From the NCBI GenBank assembly GCA_049115935.1, contig JAGDZK010000053.1, positions 1 through 64,000 on the forward strand: DNA of 64,000 bases. Direction: 5' to 3'. Under the pieces are notes generated by a model. That model ran no database searches and had not been told where the DNA came from. It saw nothing but the letters and a program-made list of their open reading frames with translations. Below, in pieces: positions 58,529 to 64,000 of this stretch. The position numbers and the translations under genes are program-made. The DNA comes from Bermanella sp049115935. GTDB taxonomy: Bacteria > Pseudomonadota > Gammaproteobacteria > Pseudomonadales > Oceanobacteraceae. Numbering within the stretch: position 1 is the stretch's first letter; the number at the start of each line of letters is the position of its first letter.

Positions 58529-61500
58529 ATGAAAAAACTTCCCATTTTACTTGCTGCATGTTTTTCGATTAATGCTCTTGCTGATGACACCGAAATTTAT
58601 GGAACATCAGAAATCGATGCAGGCCGACGCGTCAATTCTAACGTAATGTTTGTGATGGATACATCCGGATCCATGGGTACAAAAGTAGAGATCACCCAAA
58701 TACCATACGACAACAACACTGATTATGACGGTGACTATGTTGATGGTGATTTTTATTACAATGATAACCATGATGATGACGATGGCATCAAAATTAGCTC
58801 AGCCCTGCAATCCTCATACTCTTATAGCTGTGGCGATGTAGTCTCAAAACTAAATACCGAAGGTCGTGTTTTAGTCAACATGTATCAATATCGAAACGGT
58901 TGGAGGCAACTGCAAAAAGGTAATAATAATGTAGTACGCTGTGACGCTGGTTACTCTTACTGGGTATATAGCGCTAACTATATGAACTGGCTCAGTATTG
59001 AAAACAATATTACCGAAAGTACTCGTCTTAAAGTGGTAGTGGATGTGGTTAAAAATTTAACCAACTCTCTATCAAACATTAATTTAGGTTTGATGCGATT
59101 CGATCAAAATTCGGACGGCGGTATGGTTGATGTACCCGTTAGCGACATCAGCGTTTCAGGTTCATTAATTCGAAGCGAAGTTGATACCTATACAGCTAAT
59201 GGGGGGACCCCACTTGAAGAAACGTTTTACGAAGCCGTACGATATTATCAAGGTGCTAATTGGGTCTATGGGAATAACTCACAGCCAAATAGCAGTGTGG
59301 CAACCTCTCGTACGGGCAGTACTTACACAAGCCCTATTAGCGCCACCTGCCAAAAGAACCATATTATCCTTTTAACAGATGGCGACCCCACTAACGATAC
59401 GAATGCCAATTCACGCATTCGCTCTTTAGTGAGCGGCTTAACCCTACCTAGTGAATTAAGTTCAAGCTGTTCCGGTAACGGGCAGTGCATGGATGAACTC
59501 GCGTATTACATACAAAACACCGATCAATCAACCACATTACTTGATGAGCAAGCGATCACCACGTATACCATCGGCGGTTTTGGCGATATTGATGGCGTCG
59601 ACTTATTAAAGCGCACCGCGAAAAATGGTGGTGGCAAATATTTTGAAGCCAATGACACCGCCGGTTTAACCGATGCATTAGAGTCGATTTTCTTAGATAT
59701 ATTAGCAACCGATTCAACCTTTACAGCACCAGCCGTATCGGTAAACGCCTTTAATGCATCTGAACACAGGGATGAACTGTTCTACGCATTATTTCGACCT
59801 GATGATAATGCAAAATGGTCTGGTAACCTGAAAAAATACCGCCTCACAGAGGATGGCTTTGTTTATGATGTTAATGACACGCTAGCGATTAGTAGTTCTA
59901 CTGGTTTTTTTAATGATGTCGCTAAAGATTATTGGAACGACACCTCTGACAGTGACGGTAAAAACGTAACACTAGGCGGTGTGGCTAATTTATTAGTACC
60001 TGCCAACCGAACGCTGTATTCAGATAACGGCAGTTTATTACAGTCATTCTCAACAACGGCTACTGCCACTACACTCGATATGACAAGTGAGACCACTGAA
60101 AAGGTCAACAAGCTAAAAAATTGGGTTCTAGGAATCGATGTTGATGATGAAAATGGCGATAAAGATTACACAGATAGTCGCAATTCAATTGGTGACCCAC
60201 TTCATAGCGAGCCCATTGTAATTACCTACGGTGGCACGGATGATAACCCTGACAGTACTATTTATTTTGCGACCAACGAAGGTTTCTTGCACGCCATCTC
60301 AACATCCTCAGGGCAAGAACAATTCGCATTTTTACCCACAGAGCTGCACCAAACCCAAAAGGTATTTTATGAAAATACCAATGCTGCCGGTGATCGCCCG
60401 TATGGTATAGATGGCCCAATTACGTCTTGGTTTTATGACAAAAATCAAAATAATGTCTTGCATAAAACAGGTACCACAACTGTAGAAGACAATGAGCATG
60501 TATACATTTACGCAGGCATGCGTCGAGGTGGCCGTAGCTATTATGGTTTAAACGTTACTGATCGCAGCAGCCCGTCTTTACTGTTTAAAATTGAAGGTGG
60601 CGTTACAACTGGGTTTGATAAACTCGGGCAAACCTGGTCAAAAATGACCCCTGCAAAAGTAAAATTTAATGGCGCTGAAAAATTCGTATTATTTTTTGCC
60701 GGCGGTTACGACACAAATCAAGATGGTAATAATACACCAGAATCCGATACTGTCGGTAATGCCATCTACATGGTTGATGCAACAACCGGGACACTATTAT
60801 GGAGTACAAGCAACACAGGGGCTGATCTGAATATTACAGACATGGTCAATAGTATCCCTGCCAGCTTATCTGTAGTAGACATTACAGGCGAAGGTTTAGT
60901 GGACTACCTATTTGCTGCGGATACTGGCGGCCGTGTGTTCCGTATTGATATTAATCAAAATAATGCTGGTAAATCTGACTTTGCTACAGGTGGTATGATT
61001 GCCTCACTTGCAGGTAGTGATGCCGCAGGTAATCGCCGCTTTTACAACAAACCAAACGTAGCGCTCGTCAAAGACAAACAATATGGTGACTATTTAACCA
61101 TTGCAATTGGTAGCGGTTATCGAGCACACCCTATCTATGATAAAACAACTCAAGATCGCTTTTATCTTATAAAAGACTTTAACCCTTATGTTGCACCTGC
61201 CACCTACACCACCAAGACAGAAGCGCCTATTACTAAAACAGCTTTAGGCAGTGGTGAAAATGCCGATCCAACATTGTTGTATAACGCGACAGCATTAATG
61301 ACAAATGGATCATCTGCCCTAACCACCAGCATGCAAAGCTTAATGAATAATGGTGGTGGCTGGTATGTCATCCTCCCAAATACTGGCGAAAAAGTATTAT
61401 CTGAATCAACAACATTCGCTGGTGCTATTATTTTCACAACATTTTCGCCTTCAAGTGAAAATATAGTGGGCTGCGGACCTGATACAGGACAATCCAGAAC

Positions 61501-61813
61501 CTATGCGCTAGGGCAAACATCTGCTATGTCAGTAATTGACTTAGATGGTGATGGTGATTTAGATGTGAATGACTCTAGTATTACACTTTCTCAGTCGGGT
61601 ATTGCACCAAGACCTGTTGTGATATACAGACCTGGCGGTGGCAAAACCATTGCAGTGGGCACAGAAACCATAGAAGATGACCGTTTTAATGAAAACGCAC
61701 CAGATCCTAACTGTGCAGATACAGGCACTTGCCCAACCAAAGAACAAATGTGCACTGTAGGTAATTGCTATGTGATACCTCAGTATTGGCGCCAAAATGA
61801 TGTTACACAATAG
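58529..61813 (+). CDS. pilY1: Type IV pilus tip adhesin / assembly protein PilY1
   Basis: A 1094-residue secreted protein that caps the pilus and controls retraction and surface sensing. It has a signal peptide (KKLPILLAACFSINALA), a von Willebrand A domain (about 30-390) with MIDAS motif MDTSGSMG (DxSxS) and later LTDGDP, and a C-terminal PilC/PilY1 beta-propeller (about 560-1000) with a calcium-binding-like loop DLDGDGDLDVND near 1010. ATG 58529 is chosen because GGTGA lies before it and it starts MKKLPILL; ATG 58517 overlaps the previous stop (TAATG) and could also be used. Cys pairs are frequent at the C-terminus. Confidence 0.94.
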   Translation: MKKLPILLAACFSINALADDTEIYGTSEIDAGRRVNSNVMFVMDTSGSMGTKVEITQIPYDNNTDYDGDYVDGDFYYNDNHDDDDGIKISSALQSSYSYSCGDVVSKLNTEGRVLVNMYQYRNGWRQLQKGNNNVVRCDAGYSYWVYSANYMNWLSIENNITESTRLKVVVDVVKNLTNSLSNINLGLMRFDQNSDGGMVDVPVSDISVSGSLIRSEVDTYTANGGTPLEETFYEAVRYYQGANWVYGNNSQPNSSVATSRTGSTYTSPISATCQKNHIILLTDGDPTNDTNANSRIRSLVSGLTLPSELSSSCSGNGQCMDELAYYIQNTDQSTTLLDEQAITTYTIGGFGDIDGVDLLKRTAKNGGGKYFEANDTAGLTDALESIFLDILATDSTFTAPAVSVNAFNASEHRDELFYALFRPDDNAKWSGNLKKYRLTEDGFVYDVNDTLAISSSTGFFNDVAKDYWNDTSDSDGKNVTLGGVANLLVPANRTLYSDNGSLLQSFSTTATATTLDMTSETTEKVNKLKNWVLGIDVDDENGDKDYTDSRNSIGDPLHSEPIVITYGGTDDNPDSTIYFATNEGFLHAISTSSGQEQFAFLPTELHQTQKVFYENTNAAGDRPYGIDGPITSWFYDKNQNNVLHKTGTTTVEDNEHVYIYAGMRRGGRSYYGLNVTDRSSPSLLFKIEGGVTTGFDKLGQTWSKMTPAKVKFNGAEKFVLFFAGGYDTNQDGNNTPESDTVGNAIYMVDATTGTLLWSTSNTGADLNITDMVNSIPASLSVVDITGEGLVDYLFAADTGGRVFRIDINQNNAGKSDFATGGMIASLAGSDAAGNRRFYNKPNVALVKDKQYGDYLTIAIGSGYRAHPIYDKTTQDRFYLIKDFNPYVAPATYTTKTEAPITKTALGSGENADPTLLYNATALMTNGSSALTTSMQSLMNNGGGWYVILPNTGEKVLSESTTFAGAIIFTTFSPSSENIVGCGPDTGQSRTYALGQTSAMSVIDLDGDGDLDVNDSSITLSQSGIAPRPVVIYRPGGGKTIAVGTETIEDDRFNENAPDPNCADTGTCPTKEQMCTVGNCYVIPQYWRQNDVTQ

Positions 61814-61820
61814 GTGAATT

Positions 61821-62219
61821 ATGAAACAAAAGGGTGTTACTTTAGTTGAGCTTATGCTCGTGCTGGCTATCATTGGAATCATTGCTGGCGTTGCAGTGCC
61901 CGCATATCAAAATAATGTCATGAAATCAACGCGAGGTGATGGTATGACTACATTGCTTGACATTATGAGAGCTCAGGAGAATTTCTTTGCAAACGAATTC
62001 ACTTATACTACAGACTTGAGAGAACTTAATTACAACGCAAGCCAGTCAAGCGCTTCAGGTAAGTACCTTGTTACAGCCAGTGCCTGTGGTTCAGACCCAC
62101 TAACACAATGTGTAAGACTTACAGCAACCGGGCAGCTAGGCCAAGCAGCGGATGGCACACTTACTCTAGATAGTCGCGGTAATCGTACTCACGGCTCATC
62201 TAATAGCTGGCCTAAATAA
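61821..62219 (+). CDS. pilE: Type IV pilus minor pilin PilE
   Basis: A 132-residue minor pilin with class III signal KQKG-VTLVELMLVLAIIGIIAG and the PilE segment AVPAYQNNVMKSTRGDG followed by TTLLDIMRAQENFFANEFTYTTD. The Glu at +5 is present. A Cys pair (SACGSDPLTQCVR) probably forms the D-region disulfide. It ends the minor-pilin operon, 7 bases after pilY1, and a terminator follows. Confidence 0.92.
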   Translation: MKQKGVTLVELMLVLAIIGIIAGVAVPAYQNNVMKSTRGDGMTTLLDIMRAQENFFANEFTYTTDLRELNYNASQSSASGKYLVTASACGSDPLTQCVRLTATGQLGQAADGTLTLDSRGNRTHGSSNSWPK

Positions 62220-62240
62220 TTCGATTGCATTATCTAAAAA

Positions 62241-62264
62241 GACCAGCTTGCTGGTCTTTTTTTT
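62241..62264 (+). terminator. Terminator of the minor-pilin operon
   Basis: GACCAGC (62241-62247) and GCTGGTC (62250-62256) with flanking A5 and T8 form a long A-U-extended stem with two unpaired bases (TT), immediately after pilE. Confidence 0.92.
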
Positions 62265-62337
62265 GCGCTGAATAAAAGCCCTCTGATGGCTTTTCATCTA
62301 TAATCACTTCAATTACATATCATATAGATTCCAAGTA

Positions 62338-62772
62338 ATGAATATTTTAGACACCGTTAAACAATACTGGGGCTGGGTAGGAATTGAACCTGCAACTTTA
62401 ATTGCCGAGAATGAATTTGCCAATTTAATTATCCAAGATATCGATGATCGCTTTTGGCGTCTGTGCCCTGAAGATCTATATTGCGAAGTCATTGCCGATG
62501 ATAAAAACGAATACAACGAATTAGTAAAAGACGAAGAGTTTAATCAAGATTGGTTCATGGACGTTATAGTTCATAAAGCTACTGAAAAATTCGGTTCATT
62601 AAAAGAAGGCGAAAAATTTCATATGCTGGAGCCCGGTGCATTGGGTGGCAAATATGCAGTGTTTAATATTAAGCCCATCGCCTTTGAATTAATCATCAAG
62701 TTCTCAGGTGAGCTTGCACAAAAAATTGAGCGCGCGGGTGGTAAAAAAGTTAATTACACCCCTTTAAGCTAA
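62338..62772 (+). CDS. Tdi1-like (DUF1851) protein
   Basis: A 144-residue protein of the DUF1851/Tdi1-C family: FGSLKEGEKFHMLEPGALGG and FNIKPIAFELIIKFSGELAQ fit the family core. Tdi1 of Agrobacterium is the immunity protein to the T6SS DNase effector Tde1, but no Tde-like toxin, T6SS gene or PAAR is near it, so it is an orphan here. It could be protection against toxins from neighbours or have a different job. It follows a terminator. Confidence 0.68.
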   Translation: MNILDTVKQYWGWVGIEPATLIAENEFANLIIQDIDDRFWRLCPEDLYCEVIADDKNEYNELVKDEEFNQDWFMDVIVHKATEKFGSLKEGEKFHMLEPGALGGKYAVFNIKPIAFELIIKFSGELAQKIERAGGKKVNYTPLS

Positions 62773-62806
62773 TATTTTTATACCCCTTGTTTTTAAGGAG
62801 CCCATT

Positions 62807-63418
62807 TTGCCCTTTGATTTACTCTATTTAGCCGGCCTTGCTGGCATCGCTGTTTTTGCTATTTCTGGTGCACTTGCGGCTGCCGAAAAAGAGTTAGATA
62901 TCTTGGGGTTTATTTTATTTGCTACCGTAACCGGCATTGGCGGTGGCACGGTTAGAGATCTGATATTGGGTGTCGAAGTAGCCTGGGTTGCTAATCCTAT
63001 TGATCTTAAAACCTGTATTGCAGCGGCCATCATCACGTATTTTGCAGCCACGCTGATTATCCGCATACAACGCTTATTAGTTTGGATGGATGCCATGGGG
63101 TTAGCGCTCTTTAGTGTGCTTGGAACAGCAAAAGCCTATCACCTTGGAGTAGACCCCTTAGTCGCCATTGCCATGGGCATGATCACCCCCACCTTTGGCT
63201 CTGTTATTCGTGATATTTTACTCGACCGCGCCCCTGTTTTATTACAGCCTGAAATCTATGTCTCTGCCGCCATTACCGGTAGTGTCTCATACTTAATCTT
63301 TATTACTGTTTTGGAGCAGCCAAACTTAAGCACTGTTTTAGCCATCGCTTGCGCCTTTTTAGTTCGCGGTGCTGCCATTATATTTGACTTAAGACTTCCA
63401 AAATTTAAGCAACACTAA
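62807..63418 (+). CDS. TRIC/UPF0126 (YadS-like) membrane channel
   Basis: A 203-residue membrane protein made of two UPF0126 repeats, each of three helices, with the glycine-rich GIGGGTVRDLILGV in the first and TPTFGSVIRDILLD in the second. Bacterial TRIC proteins are trimeric potassium-type cation channels. TTG is the start; AAGGAG lies 6 bases upstream. It is 34 bases after the Tdi1-like gene and probably independent in job. Confidence 0.88.
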   Translation: MPFDLLYLAGLAGIAVFAISGALAAAEKELDILGFILFATVTGIGGGTVRDLILGVEVAWVANPIDLKTCIAAAIITYFAATLIIRIQRLLVWMDAMGLALFSVLGTAKAYHLGVDPLVAIAMGMITPTFGSVIRDILLDRAPVLLQPEIYVSAAITGSVSYLIFITVLEQPNLSTVLAIACAFLVRGAAIIFDLRLPKFKQH

Positions 63419-63575
63419 CCTCAGCTGCTTTTCAACGGCTTTTATTATGGCAATTTTTTGACAATCTAATACACTTATATGATGAATTTTATTTGTATTG
63501 AATACAGTCAAATCGGCTTTATTCAAGTTCAAGTGAGGGGCAACCCTCAAGATCAGCAGTCAATTTGAGAGTCTT

Positions 63576-64000
63576 ATGTCTAAGCATCGTTCAAAATTAG
63601 AAATCAATGGCACCCAAGGTAAACTTGCAGCGATCTTAGAAAAGCCAGGTCCTCACCCTAAAGCATTTATTATTTACGCTCATTGTTTTACTTGCGGAAA
63701 AGATAGTTTAGCGGCCTCTAGGATTAGTCGTGGTTTAGTAGCTCAAGGTTATGCGGTACTGCGTTATGATTTTGCTGGCATTGGACACAGTGAAGGCAAG
63801 TTTGAAGATACCAATTTCACCAGTAGTGTTGATGATTTAGTTCTGGTTGCACAACATTTAAAAGAGAGTTATCAAGCCCCTGCTATTTTAATAGGCCACA
63901 GTTTTGGTGGGGCTGTTGTATTAGGTGCCGCAGGTAAAATCAAAAACCTAAAAGGCGTAGTAACGGTTGCAGCGCCATCCAAACCTTGCCATGTAATAAA
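63576..64000 (+). CDS. Alpha/beta hydrolase (probable hydrolase-OsmC fusion), cut by window end
   Basis: The first 141 residues of a protein that runs past the window. It opens SKHRSKLEINGTQGKLAAIL and has YAHCFTCGKDSLAASRISRG, YDFAGIGHSEGKF and the nucleophile GHSFGGAVVLGAAG. The CFTCGKD segment is typical of proteins that fuse an alpha/beta hydrolase to an OsmC/Ohr domain, but that domain would lie outside the window. It would be read as an organic-hydroperoxide-related fusion. A ribosome site GAGAG lies 7 bases before ATG. Confidence 0.82.
   Translation, partial: MSKHRSKLEINGTQGKLAAILEKPGPHPKAFIIYAHCFTCGKDSLAASRISRGLVAQGYAVLRYDFAGIGHSEGKFEDTNFTSSVDDLVLVAQHLKESYQAPAILIGHSFGGAVVLGAAGKIKNLKGVVTVAAPSKPCHVI

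Overview
The window is a continuous piece of a gammaproteobacterial chromosome, moderately AT-rich and densely coded on both strands. The flagellar, type IV pilus, BamD, three-gene transhydrogenase and Mqo genes, and the gene orders cheV-cheR / flgA / flgMN and pilSR-fimT-fimU-pilVWX-Y1-E, resemble Pseudomonas and especially marine Oceanospirillales-type bacteria. That placement is an inference from gene content; no rRNA or phylogenetic marker was compared. No prophage, insertion sequence, integrase or CRISPR array was seen.

Layout. 0-4.4 kb: chemotaxis and flagellar genes (cheR, cheV, flgA, flgM, flgN and a PilZ-domain YcgR-like protein), with a sigma-54 promoter candidate before flgA and a sigma-28 promoter candidate before flgM. 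4.5-6.8 kb: a three-gene cluster of an ArsS-type radical SAM protein and two small transferases. 7 kb: tRNA-Arg(CCU) and an unknown gene. 7.6-9.5 kb: an MDR/SDR oxidoreductase pair. 9.7-14 kb: pntAa-pntAb-pntB and mqo (NADPH supply and malate oxidation). 14.5-18.5 kb: a divergent iron-uptake locus (TonB-dependent siderophore receptor, PepSY membrane protein, small His-rich membrane protein) around a Fur-box-like site. 18.5-33.5 kb: mostly stand-alone housekeeping and conserved unknown genes, including an SbtA-type bicarbonate permease, MOSC, HDAC-like, TIGR03545/TIGR03546, 2OG-Fe(II) oxygenase, GreA/B-like and saccharopine-dehydrogenase-like proteins.

33.5-44.4 kb: a fatty-acid desaturase behind two palindromes, a HEPN-domain gene, a repeat-rich intergenic region (heptamer array and an inverted pair of REP-like elements), an FKBP/SlyD-type isomerase, an SDR, a DUF938 methyltransferase-like protein, hyi-glxR (glyoxylate C3 metabolism), an HDOD protein, MFS and EamA transporters and a nitronate monooxygenase. 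44.5-50.3 kb: ilvIH with a possible 44-residue leader peptide rich in Leu/Ile/Val, a DUF4124 protein, pgeF, rluD and bamD. 50.4-62.2 kb: nadE, then pilS-pilR and a complete minor-pilin operon that carries an extra small secreted protein between pilX and pilY1. 62.3-64 kb: a Tdi1-like protein, a TRIC/UPF0126 channel and the start of an alpha/beta-hydrolase (probably hydrolase-OsmC) gene cut by the window edge.

The most interesting items that are not routine are: the predicted ilvI leader peptide with hairpins; a family of GTAC-flanked palindromes whose stems differ by compensatory changes, including a REPIN-like pair; the extra CxxC protein in the minor-pilin operon; the His-rich partner of the siderophore receptor; and a structured intergenic region with a 33-codon ORF at 37.9-38.1 kb.
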